From the NCBI RefSeq assembly GCF_016917755.1, contig NZ_CP070326.1, forward strand, positions 1,054,001 to 1,118,000: a stretch of DNA of 64,000 nucleotides. Direction: 5' to 3'. Below, in pieces: positions 1-9,348 of this stretch. Positions within the stretch are counted from its first letter, which is position 1. Every line of letters starts with the position of its first letter. The DNA is from Streptomyces noursei. GTDB taxonomy: Bacteria > Actinomycetota > Actinomycetes > Streptomycetales > Streptomycetaceae. The notes under the pieces were generated by a model. The model saw only the letters and a list, made by a program, of their open reading frames with translations. It was not told the DNA's origin and ran no database searches. A program made the position numbers and the translations under genes.

Positions 1-337
1 CTCCATCGGCAGCAACGACCTCACCCAGCTCACCCTCGGCGTCGACCGCGACTCCGAACGACTGTCGGAACTCTTCAACGAACGCGATCCTGCCGTCACC
101 GAGAGCATCCAGACCCTGATCGACGCGGCCCACCGCGCAGGCCGCAAGGTCGGCCTGTGCGGCCAACGTCCCAGCGACGACCCGGACTTCGCCCGCATAC
201 TGGTACGCGCCGGCATCGACTCGATCTCCGTCACCCCCGACAGCTTCCTGCTCGTGAAGCACAACGTCGCCGCAGCCGAGAGCGCCCCGGAGCAGCAGAA
301 ACAGCGCGGAGCGGAAGACGCCGAAGTCCCGAGCTGA
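1..337 (+). CDS. ppsA: Phosphoenolpyruvate synthase, C-terminal end (partial)
   Basis: The window opens inside this gene; frame 2 is open from the first base to a TGA at 335-337. The product carries SIGSNDLTQLTLGVDRDS, then GLCGQ, then AGIDSISVTPDS, the hallmark end of the PEP-utilising TIM-barrel domain of PEP synthase and pyruvate phosphate dikinase. The Cys in GLCGQ is the family's catalytic acid/base. PEP synthase converts pyruvate and ATP to PEP, AMP and phosphate in the cytoplasm. The short Gln/Glu-rich tail after the domain is not conserved. Only about 111 residues are visible, so PpsA cannot be firmly separated from a paralogue, but CGQ favours PEP synthase over dikinase. Confidence 0.88.
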   Translation, partial: SIGSNDLTQLTLGVDRDSERLSELFNERDPAVTESIQTLIDAAHRAGRKVGLCGQRPSDDPDFARILVRAGIDSISVTPDSFLLVKHNVAAAESAPEQQKQRGAEDAEVPS

Positions 338-529
338 TGAAGCACCGCGTTCTCACAGTGCCGAAGGCCAGGAACGCGAGGTATGCGGGCGGCACCCGGC
401 GCCCAGCCGTCCGCGCCGAGACCGTCCTCCGTGCCGCAGTATTGGCGCGGGTCAGCGTCGGGCCAACCTGCCGGAACGGCACGCCAGGTACCGAGCAGGC
501 GCGGACGGCTCACCGGTCCAGGGCTGACA

Positions 530-1040
530 TCACGACTGGTGGTCGCGGCCCACATCGCGGACGAGTTCCAGGCCGAGGACACGGTCCAGGTAGGCGAATG
601 CCTCGAACCTGGCGCCGTCCGGGATCTCTTGCTCCGTTGCGACATGGCGCAGCACGGTCAGGACCCCGGGAATGCCGATGTCGTCGGCGAGTGCGCTGTG
701 GGCCCGGCAAAGGACGCCCTCGGGGATCGGCCTGGACGGCGACCGTGCCCATTCGGCTACCCGGCCACGCCAGTCGGCGAGCGTCTGTTCGGCGTCGGCC
801 AGCATGCCGGGGGTAAGAGTGATCGGCTCATGGTGAGGTTGGCTCAACAGCGCCAGCCGGAGGGCCAGCGGGTCTGCGCTCACCCCTCCGTGAAGTCCTG
901 GGATCGCCGTGAGGCGCTGCTGCACAGGCCCGACCTCGATCCACACGCAATGCTCGGAATCCGTTCCTTCGTTATCGGACACATGGACGTCGGCGGCCGC
1001 CAAACCGGCCGCGACGGGTGGGTTGAACTGAACCGGATTT
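530..1040 (-). pseudogene. CysRS-like protein, 3' part of an IS-disrupted gene
   Basis: The minus-strand frame is open from the IS edge at 1040 to a stop at 530. It reads NPVQFNPPVAAGLAAADVHV, then CVWIEVGPV, GVSADPLALRLALLS, and ends RFEAFAYLDRVLGLELVRDVG. This resembles the C-terminal half of the class I cysteinyl-tRNA synthetase/MshC superfamily. The KMSKS loop expected after the GPV segment is absent, so even the intact protein was probably not a normal synthetase. The 5' part lies beyond the IS at 2308-2595 and joins in sense. The TTG at 1003 could start a truncated protein but no good ribosome site precedes it. Confidence 0.6.
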
Positions 1041-1097
1041 TGTAGCGGCCCTGAAGCCAGGCATGATCGCCTCGGCAGATGGGAGAACGCAGGTCCG

Positions 1098-1409
1098 ATG
1101 CCCGCACCACGGAAGTACCCCGACGAGCTGCGCGAGCGAGCCGTCCGCGAAGTCCAGACCTCAGGCCGTCCGGTCGCTCACGTGGCCCGTGACCTCGGTA
1201 TCCACAAGGAAGCCCTGCGTGGCTGGGTCCGCCAGGCCGAGGCCGACCAGGGCAGCCGGTCCGACCTGCTGACCACGGCCGAGCGGACTGAGCTGGCCCA
1301 ACTCCGCAAAGAGATAGCCGAGTTGCGACGGGCGAACGAGATCCTGAAGGCCGCCAGCGTGTTTTTCGCGAAGGAGCTCGACCAGCCCCGCACGAGGCCG
1401 ACGCGGTGA
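1098..1409 (+). CDS. IS3-family transposase OrfA
   Basis: 103 residues. An N-terminal helix-turn-helix (PDELRERAVREV and VARDLGIHKEALRGWVRQAE) recognises the IS ends. It is followed by a Leu-rich coiled coil, LAQLRKEIAELRRANEILKAA, which in IS3 OrfA proteins mediates multimerisation. Its stop overlaps the orfB start (GTGATC at 1406), consistent with translational coupling or programmed frameshifting to make the OrfAB transposase. Length and motif order are normal for IS3-family OrfA. Confidence 0.9.
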   Translation: MPAPRKYPDELRERAVREVQTSGRPVAHVARDLGIHKEALRGWVRQAEADQGSRSDLLTTAERTELAQLRKEIAELRRANEILKAASVFFAKELDQPRTRPTR

Positions 1410-2284
1410 TCAACCACCTCCGCGACGACTTCGGGGTCGAGCCCGTATGCCGGGAACTGGACCTGTCGGTCTCGGCATACAACGCCCGCCGCAAGCGCCC
1501 GATGTCCGCCCGGCGCCAGCGCGACGCACACCTCACCGAACGCATCCGCCGTATCCACGCTGCTTCCGGCGAGACTTACGGAGCCAGACGCATCCACCGC
1601 CAGCTGGGGCGCGAGGGCATCGCCGCGGCCCGCTGCACCATCGAGCGGCTGATGCGCGAGGACGGCCTGGAAGGCGTGATCCGCGGGCAGCGGCGCCGCA
1701 CCACCATCCCCGAGCCGTCCGCTCCCAGACCGCCGGACCTGGTCAACCGGCACTTCACCGCCCACCGCCCCAACCAGCTCTGGGTCGCCGACCTCACCTA
1801 CATCCGCACCTGGTCGGGCTGGGTCTACGTCGCCTTCGTCCTGGACGTGTACTCGCGGATGATCGTCGGATGGCAGCTTGCCACCCACATGCGCACCGAT
1901 CTTCCACTGGACGCCCTGGAGATGGCCCTGTGGCGGCGCGGGATCAAGAAGGGCTCGGGTCTCATTCATCACAGCGACCGCGGTTCGCAATACGTGTCCA
2001 TCCGCTACGGCGAACGGCTCATCGAGGCCGGCGCGACCGCGTCCGTCGGCTCCGTCGCCGACAGCTATGACAACGCCATGGCCGAGGCCCTCAACGGCAC
2101 CTTCAAGGCCGAACTGATCGAACACCAAGGGCCCTGGCACGACGCTGGCCAGGTCGAACGCGCTGTCGTCCAGTGGGTCGGCTGGTACAACACCGAGCGC
2201 CTTCACTCCGCCCTCGATTACCTTCCACCCGAGGAATTCGAGGCCCACTACTACCGATCCCAGGCGAACCCCAACGCCGCCTGA
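1406..2284 (+). CDS. IS3-family transposase OrfB (DDE integrase domain)
   Basis: 292 residues. An N-terminal HTH_21-like region (IHAASGETYGARRIHRQL) is followed by an rve integrase core. The catalytic acidic residues are in WVADLTYI (first Asp), HHSDRGSQY (second Asp) and the NGTFKAELIE segment (Glu). It cuts and joins the IS ends as OrfAB. Full length with no interruption seen. The GTG start at 1406 overlaps orfA by four bases. Confidence 0.92.
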   Translation: MINHLRDDFGVEPVCRELDLSVSAYNARRKRPMSARRQRDAHLTERIRRIHAASGETYGARRIHRQLGREGIAAARCTIERLMREDGLEGVIRGQRRRTTIPEPSAPRPPDLVNRHFTAHRPNQLWVADLTYIRTWSGWVYVAFVLDVYSRMIVGWQLATHMRTDLPLDALEMALWRRGIKKGSGLIHHSDRGSQYVSIRYGERLIEAGATASVGSVADSYDNAMAEALNGTFKAELIEHQGPWHDAGQVERAVVQWVGWYNTERLHSALDYLPPEEFEAHYYRSQANPNAA

Positions 2285-2307
2285 AAACACGCAAACCGGC
2301 CGCTACG

Positions 2308-2595
2308 AAACTCGGGGCAGCTCAGGTTGATGCCCAGCGCGGCCGTGGCGCGGTCGAGGGCCTTGACCTGCTCGGGTGGCAGTTCCGGTACGACCAGGTT
2401 GTGGCGCGCCTGCACCCCGGCCGTCTCCGCGGCACGGAAAAGCACATCGCCGACGAGTAGTGCGCGAAGGTCGACGGCGCCGATGACCAAGCCGGGGCAT
2501 GACAGGTGGACGCACATCCGCAGCACACCCCGGCGCAGAACGGGAAGCTCGACCAGGTGGTGGGTCCGACCATCGATGACACGCAGCACGCCCAT
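2308..2595 (-). pseudogene. CysRS-like protein, 5' part of the IS-disrupted gene
   Basis: ATG at 2595 on the minus strand gives MGVLRVIDGRTHHLVELPVL, then LLVGDVLFRAAE and PPEQVKALDRATAALGI, running about 93 codons into the IS at 2307. The layout resembles the N-terminal half of CysRS/MshC-like proteins, but the HIGH nucleotide-binding motif is not visible. The sense continues on the far side of the IS (530-1040), so an ORF of about 260 codons was split by one insertion. The 77 bases up to the slipin remnant hold the probable promoter. The function of the intact protein is unknown. Confidence 0.6.
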
Positions 2596-2671
2596 GAAGC
2601 TACTGTGGCCCAGCCCAGCGGACACCGCTGCCCCGGGACGCGTTGCTGACCTGCTCACACCAGGCACCCGG

Positions 2672-3100
2672 TCAGCTGAAGGGTGCGTGCCCTGGCCGGT
2701 GCGCGGTCGCAGGCTGTGTCGGTTCGCGGGCTCCTGTTGCAGTGGGTCTTCCGCTACCCGCCGGCGCCGTCCGCGGATCGAGTCGCGGCAACGGTGCAGT
2801 GGCGCGTCTGCTTTCCTCTTCAATGAATCGGGCCAGGGCGCGGGCGCTTTCCAGGAACTGGGCGGGGAAGACGATGGTCGAGTTCTTCTCCGCGGCGATC
2901 TCGGAGAGGATCTGCAGGTTCCGCAGCTGCAGGGCGACGGGGTGGGCGCTGATGACGTCAGCGGCCTCGGCGAGGCGGTCCGCGCTCAGTGCCTCTCCCT
3001 CGGCTGCGATGATCTTGGCGCGCTTCTCCCGCTCGGCCTCGGCCTGGCGTGCCATCGCGCGCTGCATGGTGGGCGGCAACTCGATGTCCTTGAGCTCCAC
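2672..3100 (-). pseudogene. Slipin/stomatin (SPFH) protein, C-terminal remnant
   Basis: The minus-strand frame reads [36 protein letters not shown] and [21 protein letters not shown], the highly conserved C-terminal half of the stomatin/slipin SPFH family. Slipins are membrane-anchored scaffold proteins of about 250-320 residues. The N-terminal membrane anchor and most of the SPFH domain are missing: upstream of 3100 the frame soon loses similarity and then meets the stop of the next gene at 3193. It is probably a deletion remnant; the GTG at 3100 may still allow expression of a short soluble fragment. Confidence 0.62.
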
Positions 3101-3192
3101 CAGCAGGACTCCGAATTCGCGAAACAGGCGCGCACCGACCAGGCCCGGCGTCAGATGCGGGAAGCGAGCCCCCAGGCAGAGAATTTCGTCGA

Positions 3193-4071
3193 TCAGTGGG
3201 CGGCGGGCACATGCTCGTGTTCACGTGCCGGCTGTCCGGGAAGCGGGACGGTGATGACAGGGCAGCGGGCGTAGTGGAGCACGCCCTGGCTCACCGAGCC
3301 CAGCAGCATGCCGGTGAAGCCGCCGAGCCCCCGGGTTCCCATCACCAGACCCAGTGCATGGACGGACGCCTTGGTGAGCTCTTCCACGGGATGGCCTGTG
3401 AGGACTTCGTGGTGCACTTCCACTTCGGGCCAGGACTCGGCACGGCTGGCCACGGTCTCTGACAGCAGGCGGCGGCACTCCTGCTCCGTTGCGGGCTCTT
3501 CCATTACGCCGAGCCGGTGCGGATGCCTTACGTACAGTGCTCGCAGGGCGGCGCCGTGCAGGGCTGCCTCCTGGGAAGCGACGTCGACGGCGACCGCCGA
3601 GTGCTCGCTGCCGTCGACCCCGACGACGAAATACCAGGGCTGCTGAGTGAGGTGTTCGGGTTCGGGCACCACGACCACCGGGCAACGGGCGTGCGCCATC
3701 ACCGGCAGCGCGACCGAAAGCGGGCTGAACACCTCCTGGACCCGGCTCAGGTGGTAGGAGCCCAGCACCACCATGGCAGCGTCCTGAGCCTCCTCCTGCA
3801 GCACCCATGCCGGCTTCCCTTCGGCCAGCAGGCTGGAGAGCTCCACCTGCGGCTGCCGCGTTTGGGCAAAGGCCAGCGCCTCCTTGGCCACGTGCTCCCC
3901 GGCCGCATTCCCGTAGCCGCCGGCAGGCCCTGTCACAGCGTGGACCAGGTGCAAGGGCACCTGGCGCAGGGCCGCCTCGTCCGCTGCCCAGGCCAGAGCC
4001 ATCCGCTTAGAGGTGTCCGGGGCGACACCGACCACGATTGGTCGGCACAGTTGTGCTGGGGTCGTCGTCAT
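3193..4071 (-). CDS. Tandem universal stress protein (two UspA domains)
   Basis: About 292 residues from ATG 4071 ([20 protein letters not shown]), preceded by GGAGGTG about 12 bases upstream. The first UspA domain is residues 10-145. The second, from about 155, starts [17 protein letters not shown] and ends with [18 protein letters not shown], the G-x2-G-x9-G(S/T) ATP-binding signature. Two-domain USPs are common in the mycobacterial DosR regulon (Rv2005c, Rv2623) and bind ATP in the cytoplasm. The gene lies in a stress block and faces away from the Rv1733c-like gene. A longer frame to 4179 exists but lacks family similarity. Confidence 0.87.
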   Translation of the reverse strand: MTTTPAQLCRPIVVGVAPDTSKRMALAWAADEAALRQVPLHLVHAVTGPAGGYGNAAGEHVAKEALAFAQTRQPQVELSSLLAEGKPAWVLQEEAQDAAMVVLGSYHLSRVQEVFSPLSVALPVMAHARCPVVVVPEPEHLTQQPWYFVVGVDGSEHSAVAVDVASQEAALHGAALRALYVRHPHRLGVMEEPATEQECRRLLSETVASRAESWPEVEVHHEVLTGHPVEELTKASVHALGLVMGTRGLGGFTGMLLGSVSQGVLHYARCPVITVPLPGQPAREHEHVPAAH

Positions 4072-4736
4072 CTCCCGGCTACACCTCCACGTCTTGCCCC
4101 TCCAGCATGACTCCATCGGCATGAGGTGTCTCGACGTGCGGTGACGGCAGGACATGGTGTGAGTACGGCCGGGCGACACCGCGTTCTCAGGCTGTCACCC
4201 TGCGGCTCCACGTCCCCGCGCGACTCCTGGTGCAGCTCCACGTTGGCGCGCGGGCCACGGAGACCGGCCCGTCGGAAGCAACTCCGGTGCGGTGCGGCAC
4301 CCTCGGCTTCCACGAGGAGCCTGTCGGTCCAGGGCGCTTTGACGGATCTCCGCGCTGTGATGTGTACGGGGCACGGGGCTGGTTGTGGTGCCGCAGCGCG
4401 TATCGCCCACGGCCGGTGGACGGTGGGGACGCCACTGCGGCACGTCGAGCCGAGTCGACACTGGACACCATGGCGCGCCGACCTCGGAAGCGACCCGCCC
4501 CGCCCGATCCGCCACTGATCGACCGGCTGATCACGGTCTTCACACCGGGATCGGCCTTCGACATCCAGGCCGAAGCGCCCCGACCATTCGCCCTTGTCGG
4601 CCCATCCGGCGCGGCGTCCCCAGCGTGAAGGTGAGCCTGGAGGACCACCCACCAGGGCCCTTCGGCCCTGTGACCGACTCTGTCGTCGGTGAATGGTGGT
4701 GGGAGAACGGACCAGCAACACGCTGGAGGCCAGGCC
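4072..4736. other. Divergent intergenic region, no gene seen
   Basis: This 665-base gap separates a minus-strand USP gene and a plus-strand Rv1733c-like gene, so it must contain both promoters. Long open frames on both strands are GC-rich shadows without recognisable domains. The only strong feature is the palindrome at 4653-4670. Confidence 0.6.
4653..4670. promoter_or_regulatory. Palindrome, candidate regulator site
   Basis: CAGGGCC-CTTC-GGCCCTG is a perfect inverted repeat with 7-base arms, 67 bases upstream of the Rv1733c-like ATG. Its outline (GGGnCC-GGnCCC) resembles the DosR/DevR box in which GGGACT faces AGTCCC. That assignment is inference. Confidence 0.4.
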
Positions 4737-5351
4737 ATGAGTGCACGAGGCTCGCCATCCGCATCCAGTCCGCATCCACCGCACGGGGAACTCTCCGCCA
4801 AGGGAACGAACCCGCTGAGGCGCACATCCGACCGGATCGAATCCTGGTTCCTCCGCTTTCTGATGCTCGTACTCGTCCTCGGAGTGCCGGTGGCCTCGAT
4901 CAATGCGGGGCTGATGGCATACCACTCGTCGTTGCGCGCCGTGCACACCCAGTCGGCAGACCGGCGGGAGACCACCGCTTGGTTGACGACGGATGCCAAA
5001 GGAACACAGCGCAGTGCCGAAGACGCATGGCAACAGGCTCAGGTCCGCTGGACTGACAAGACCGGCAAGCAGCAGACCGGAACCACCCTCGTGCAGACTG
5101 GCACCCCCAAGGGAGCCACCATCCGGATCTGGCTGAACCAGGACGGAACCCTCGGCGACCCACCGATGACCGTGGACGGTGCGAAGGCCACCGGCTGGCT
5201 GGTGGGCAGTATGACGGCGGTCGGGGTGGCCTCCGGGCTCCTCGCCGCTCGAGCGGGCATGCGCCTGGTGCTCGACCGCAGAAGGTACGCGCAGTGGGAC
5301 GCCGAGTGGGAAGCGGTGGAGCCCGGCTGGTCCGCACGCTTCCGTCGGTGA
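4737..5351 (+). CDS. Rv1733c-like two-span membrane protein
   Basis: 204 residues from ATG 4737; GGAGG lies about 8 bases upstream. Layout: cytoplasmic N-terminus, one membrane helix (FLMLVLVLGVPVASINAGLM), an extracytoplasmic domain of about 100 residues, a second helix (WLVGSMTAVGVASGLLAARA) and a basic tail with a W-DAEWEAVEPGWS-RFR ending. This topology and tail match the Rv1733c family, a DosR-regulon membrane protein of unknown biochemical function. It lies between a USP and CBS proteins, in keeping with a hypoxia/stress role. Confidence 0.8.
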   Translation: MSARGSPSASSPHPPHGELSAKGTNPLRRTSDRIESWFLRFLMLVLVLGVPVASINAGLMAYHSSLRAVHTQSADRRETTAWLTTDAKGTQRSAEDAWQQAQVRWTDKTGKQQTGTTLVQTGTPKGATIRIWLNQDGTLGDPPMTVDGAKATGWLVGSMTAVGVASGLLAARAGMRLVLDRRRYAQWDAEWEAVEPGWSARFRR

Positions 5352-5691
5352 CAGGTCGAAGAGCACACGGAAGCCGGCCTCCGCACCGCGTCAATCGCCG
5401 CAGGACCTGGAAGCCTCCACGCGACGCGGTTTCGTCGGCCAGGCACGCCGTCCTGCGTCTCCAGGCTCGGCCGGGGCCCAGGCTCCCCGCCACAGGCACC
5501 CGTCAAAGCTCCAAGACGCGCAACCGCGGTGTGATGTCGGAGCCAGCGCCACAGCGGTGGCTGAACCGTCAGCTGCTCCGGCATGCGTACGGGAAGCGAG
5601 CAATCCACACTGGGCCGAAGAAGTTCCTGTCGGGGCAAGCCGGGCCCAGTGGGCTCTCCCCGCGAGATCGCGAAGTCCTAGGGAGGCGGCC

Positions 5692-6111
5692 ATGACCACA
5701 GCTCGGGAGATCATGCATGTCGGCGCCACCTGCGTTCAGGAGAGCGAGACTCTGGAGGAGGCGGCGCGGAGGATGAAGGAACTGGACGTTGGCGCCCTGC
5801 CGATCTGCGGACCGGACAACCGACTCCACGGGATCATCACGGACCGTGACATCGTGGTGAAGTGCCTTGCCAAGGGCAAGGATCCCCGGACCATGACGGC
5901 CGGTCAGCTTGAGCAAGGCAAGCCGATCACCGTTGACGCCGAAGCCGACGCCGACGAGGTCCTACAGACGATGGAAGCACACAAGATCCGACGCCTGCCG
6001 GTCACCGACAACCACCGCCTGGTCGGCATGATCAGCGAGGCAGACCTCGCGCATCGCCTGCCGAAGGACCAGGTGGGCCACTTCGTAGAGGCCGTCTGCG
6101 CGACCGCCTAA
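5692..6111 (+). CDS. CBS-pair protein (Hrp1-like)
   Basis: 139 residues from ATG 5692 with GGGAGG at 5681-5686. Two CBS motifs fill the protein: residues 1-60 (TAREIMHVGATCVQE, GIITDRDIVVKCLAKG) and 70-135 (KPITVDAEADADEVLQTM, RRLPVTDNHRLVGMISEADL). Size and layout match M. tuberculosis Hrp1 (Rv2626c), strongly induced by hypoxia. CBS pairs usually bind adenosyl ligands; the ligand here is unknown. One of five CBS genes or relics in the window. Confidence 0.88.
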   Translation: MTTAREIMHVGATCVQESETLEEAARRMKELDVGALPICGPDNRLHGIITDRDIVVKCLAKGKDPRTMTAGQLEQGKPITVDAEADADEVLQTMEAHKIRRLPVTDNHRLVGMISEADLAHRLPKDQVGHFVEAVCATA

Positions 6112-6568
6112 CCGGTGCAGTGCCGACTTGTCAGCTTGATCAGCCGCCTGAGGGGCGAGGGAACTCCTGGCTTCGGCGGGGTGCAAGGTTGCGGTAGGAC
6201 CGCCTGCCACAGGAGCCGCAGTTCCCAGGCGGCCGGATGCCAGTCCAGGTCACGAGAGAAATAGCGCCTGGGGGCCACCGGCCAAACGTTGTCCTGTCGT
6301 AGGCCGTTGATCCGGAACAGCAGCCGGATGGCACGTCTCCTCATCAGTCGGCAAACGGAAACCGTGGCTGTCCGTGAAGCTGTGGTTCTGGCTGCCGACC
6401 CGCTCCGGGCGATCTCCGAACGGCTCCGATCGATGGGACCTTCGAGGGTGTGCGCCGCGTTGTCCCTGCCTGACGTGCCCCGAAGGCGTCGGCGATGCAA
6501 CGACTCCGCACCGGGCGGACAGTGAAGGGAGAACGTGCACCCTCAGCACGTGAGGAAGGAGCGGGCAC
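6112..6568. other. Intergenic region, no supported gene
   Basis: This 457-base gap follows the CBS gene and precedes the CBS-BON gene on the same strand. Short frames on both strands lack recognisable motifs. GGGACC-TTC-GAGGGT at 6435-6449 is a loose match to the palindrome at 4653 and sits 120 bases upstream of the next start; I cannot call it a site with confidence. Confidence 0.45.
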
Positions 6569-7240
6569 ATGCTGCACCGGAAGGTCGGAGACCTCATGAC
6601 GACGTCCGTGGTGAGCGTGCGGCGTGACACGGGCTTCAAGGACATCGCCCAGCATCTCGCGGAGCACGACGTCACGGCAGTCCCGGTCGTCGACAACCAG
6701 GGCCGCCCGATCGGCGTGGTGTCGGAGGCGGATCTGCTGCGCAAACAGCAAAGCCAGCCGGATCCAGGGGGGCATCAGCCCGAGGCGCACCTGCCGCCCG
6801 GGGACCGCGCCAAGGCACATGCGCTGACCGCCGAGGGACTGATGTCCAGCCCGGCCGTCACGGCACGGCCGCAGTGGTCGGCGGTGGAGGCGGCCCGCAC
6901 GATGGCCCGCCACCGGGTCAAACGGCTGCCCGTCGTGGACGACGCCGACCGGCTGGTGGGCATCATCAGCCGATCCGACCTGCTGCACGTCTTCCTGCGA
7001 CGGGATATCACCATCGCAGAGGAGATCAGGGCCGACGTCCTGACTCGAACCCTCGGCCTGGACCCCGCCTCGGTCATGGTCCAGGTCACGGACGGACGGG
7101 TGACGCTCAGCGGGAGGGTGCCGCACAGCAGTCTCGTTCGCATCGCCATACGTCTGTGTGAAGGCGTCGACGGCGTCGTCGACGTCACGAACCACCTCGG
7201 CTTCGACGTCGATGACACGCGGGGCACACCGCAGCCATAA
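6569..7240 (+). CDS. CBS-CBS-BON domain protein
   Basis: 223 residues from ATG 6569, with GGAAGGAG about 8 bases upstream. CBS 1 covers residues 5-60 (VGDLMTTSVVSVRRDTGFKD). A linker follows, then CBS 2 at about 90-150 (LMSSPAVTARPQWSAVEAAR, GIISRSDLLHVFLRRD). A C-terminal BON domain at 155-215 (VQVTDGRVTLSGRVPHSS, LCEGVDGVVDVTNHL) is a small alpha/beta fold thought to bind membranes or other proteins. CBS-BON proteins are common in Streptomyces stress loci. It converges on the sensor kinase gene. A paralogue lies at 26484 and a degraded copy of the end near 23300. Confidence 0.88.
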   Translation: MLHRKVGDLMTTSVVSVRRDTGFKDIAQHLAEHDVTAVPVVDNQGRPIGVVSEADLLRKQQSQPDPGGHQPEAHLPPGDRAKAHALTAEGLMSSPAVTARPQWSAVEAARTMARHRVKRLPVVDDADRLVGIISRSDLLHVFLRRDITIAEEIRADVLTRTLGLDPASVMVQVTDGRVTLSGRVPHSSLVRIAIRLCEGVDGVVDVTNHLGFDVDDTRGTPQP

Positions 7241-7289
7241 CCGCTCACGCTTCCTCGGTACTCCGACGTTCGGTGGGCAGCCGCAGACA

Positions 7290-9044
7290 CTACCCCGGAA
7301 ACGGTGCCCACCAGACAAGAACAGTGCCACCGGCCGGCCGCGCTTCGACGGCCATCTCGCCACCGGCGCTCTCGGCCCGTTTGGCCAGGTTGAGCAGACC
7401 GCTGCGCCGACCGTCCTTGGCGATACCCACTCCGTCGTCCGCGACCGTCAAGGTGAGTCGGCGATCGCGCGCGATCAGGGCCACGTCCGCCGCGCTCGCG
7501 TGCGCATGCCGGGCGATGTTGCTCAACGCTTCCCCGAGCACCGCGAGGACGTGCTCGGCAAGCCCATCCGGTACGTCCGTATCAAGGAGCCCCTCCATGT
7601 GGAGGGACGGCGTGAACCCCAGTACGTGTGACGCGTCTTCCGTCGCATGGACGGTTTGGGATCGAAGCCCTTTCCTGCCGCGCACCGGATCGCGGGTACG
7701 AAGTCCGAAGACGGTGGACCTGATGATCTTGATGGTTTCGTCCAGGTCCTCCACCGCGCGCAACAGCCGATCACTCGCCTCCGGGTCGTCGACGAACCGG
7801 ATCGCGCTCTGCAATGTCATCCCGGTGGCGAACAGCCGCTGGATCGCCAGGTCGTGCAGATCGCGGGCGATCCGCTCCCGGTCCTTGAGCAGCGCCACCT
7901 GCCCCGCAGCGATGCGCCGCTCCGCCAGCTCCATCGCGAGCGCGGCCTGACCGGCGAAGGTCAGCAGCGGCCCCGTCTCCGGCTCCGTGAACGATTCACG
8001 TCCCTGCAGCCGGGCCAGTTGCAGGACTCCGCGGACCCGCTCACCGGTGGCCATCGGGACCGCGACGGCGGGCCCCAGCCCCGACCAGCGCGGCGGACCG
8101 ACCATGACTCTGGGATCGTGCTCGATGTCATGGCTGATCAACGGGCCCTTGGCGGTGATCGCCGCTCCGGCGAACGACCCACAGCGAGGAAGAACCAGAC
8201 CTCGGTGGGCTTCGGCGTCGACACCGGACGCCAGCTCCACGCGCAGACGGTCGCCGTCGACAGGCAAGACCAGGACGCCGAGATCGGCGGAGAGGATGCG
8301 CACCGCGTGGCCGACGATCATCGCGAGCACATCGGTCTCCTCGGCACCCGGCAACAGCCCTGCGACGATCTCGCTGTTGGCCTCCAGCCACTGCTGGCGG
8401 TAACGGGCCTCCTCGTAGAGCCGGGCGTGCTCGACGGCCACCCCCGCCGCCACCGCCAGCGTCGACAGCAGCGTCTCGTCCTCGGCGGTGAATGCCCCGC
8501 CGCCGCGTTTCTCGGTCAGGTACAGGTTCCCGAAGACCTTGTCCCGAACCTTGATCGGCACGCCCAGAAAGGAGTGCATCGCGGGGTGGTTCGGGGGGAA
8601 TCCGTACGAGGCGGGGTGGTCACCCAGTTCGGCCAGGCGCAGCGGCTCGGGGTGGCGGATCAGCTCGCCGAGAAGTCCGTGTCCGGCCGGCAACGGGCCG
8701 ATGCCGACGATCTGTTCCCCGGTGACACCGACGGGAAGGAACTGGCTGAGTCGGACGTCTGCACCAACCACGCCGAGCGCGCCGTACCGCGCGTCGGCAA
8801 GCACAACGGCGGCCTCGACGATGCGATGGAGAACTTGCGGCAGCTCCAGCCCCGTTCCCACCGCCAGCACCGCTTCGAGCAGCACATGATGCGAATGGCC
8901 TGTGGTCTTCTCCACCGTGCGAAGGCGCTGCAGCAGTTCGTCCGGCAGTGCGTGCAGGAGTGGAGGTGCACTTTGCGCTCGGCCGGAATCCTCGCCCACG
9001 ACAAGCCTCCGCTGCAGTCGGAATCGGTGGTCCTGCCACACCAT
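7290..9044 (-). CDS. DosS/DevS-like GAF-GAF sensor histidine kinase
   Basis: 584 residues from ATG 9044. Two GAF domains (about 65-205 and 225-375) precede a HisKA_3 dimerisation helix (RERIARDLHDLAIQRLFATG, phospho-acceptor His397) and an HATPase_c domain with N-box EALSNIARHA. GAF-A contains FPPNHPAMHSFLGVPI and VFGNLYLTEKR, closely like mycobacterial DosS/DosT; the His in PPNHPAM (His153) aligns with the haem-ligating His149 of DosS. It is therefore probably a haem-based oxygen, NO or redox sensor. No NarL/DosR-type response regulator is encoded beside it or elsewhere in the window. No strong ribosome site precedes ATG 9044, so a start further inside is possible. Confidence 0.88.
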   Translation of the reverse strand: MVWQDHRFRLQRRLVVGEDSGRAQSAPPLLHALPDELLQRLRTVEKTTGHSHHVLLEAVLAVGTGLELPQVLHRIVEAAVVLADARYGALGVVGADVRLSQFLPVGVTGEQIVGIGPLPAGHGLLGELIRHPEPLRLAELGDHPASYGFPPNHPAMHSFLGVPIKVRDKVFGNLYLTEKRGGGAFTAEDETLLSTLAVAAGVAVEHARLYEEARYRQQWLEANSEIVAGLLPGAEETDVLAMIVGHAVRILSADLGVLVLPVDGDRLRVELASGVDAEAHRGLVLPRCGSFAGAAITAKGPLISHDIEHDPRVMVGPPRWSGLGPAVAVPMATGERVRGVLQLARLQGRESFTEPETGPLLTFAGQAALAMELAERRIAAGQVALLKDRERIARDLHDLAIQRLFATGMTLQSAIRFVDDPEASDRLLRAVEDLDETIKIIRSTVFGLRTRDPVRGRKGLRSQTVHATEDASHVLGFTPSLHMEGLLDTDVPDGLAEHVLAVLGEALSNIARHAHASAADVALIARDRRLTLTVADDGVGIAKDGRRSGLLNLAKRAESAGGEMAVEARPAGGTVLVWWAPFPG

Positions 9045-9348
9045 TCACGGTAGTGCGACGAGCCGACGGGCACCTGACGGCCGAGGTCCTTATATGTGCC
9101 CGACTCGGTAGTACGAAGCGGCATCGGAGACGTTGCCGCTCGGTCCGCACAGCGACGGCAGGACAGCGTCTGCCCGACGGGCCACACCCGTCCCTGCGGC
9201 ATGAGCCGTTCGGCATCTGGCTCCGACCTCGGCATGGCCTCATAGCCCCCGCAAGTGCCCGGACGGCCCATCTGCGCGACCCACCTCCCGGAGTCACCCT
9301 GGACGCAGAGAAGAAAGGAAAGGGAGACAGGAAACGAGGTGAGCCACG
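9045..9348. other. Divergent promoter region
   Basis: About 300 bases between the sensor kinase and the DUF1918 gene. No gene or clear inverted repeat was found. It must hold both promoters, but no convincing -10/-35 pair stands out. Confidence 0.45.

Larger units (their letters stand above)
1041..2306 (+). mobile_element. IS3-family insertion sequence
   Basis: About 1.27 kb. The ends are short imperfect inverted repeats: TGTAGCGGCC at 1041-1050 on the left and GGCCGCTACG at 2298-2307 on the right. It holds overlapping orfA and orfB, the usual IS3 arrangement with OrfAB made by frameshifting. I see no clear target duplication. It sits inside a CysRS-like gene on the opposite strand. Both transposase frames look intact, so it may still be mobile. 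Confidence 0.85.
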
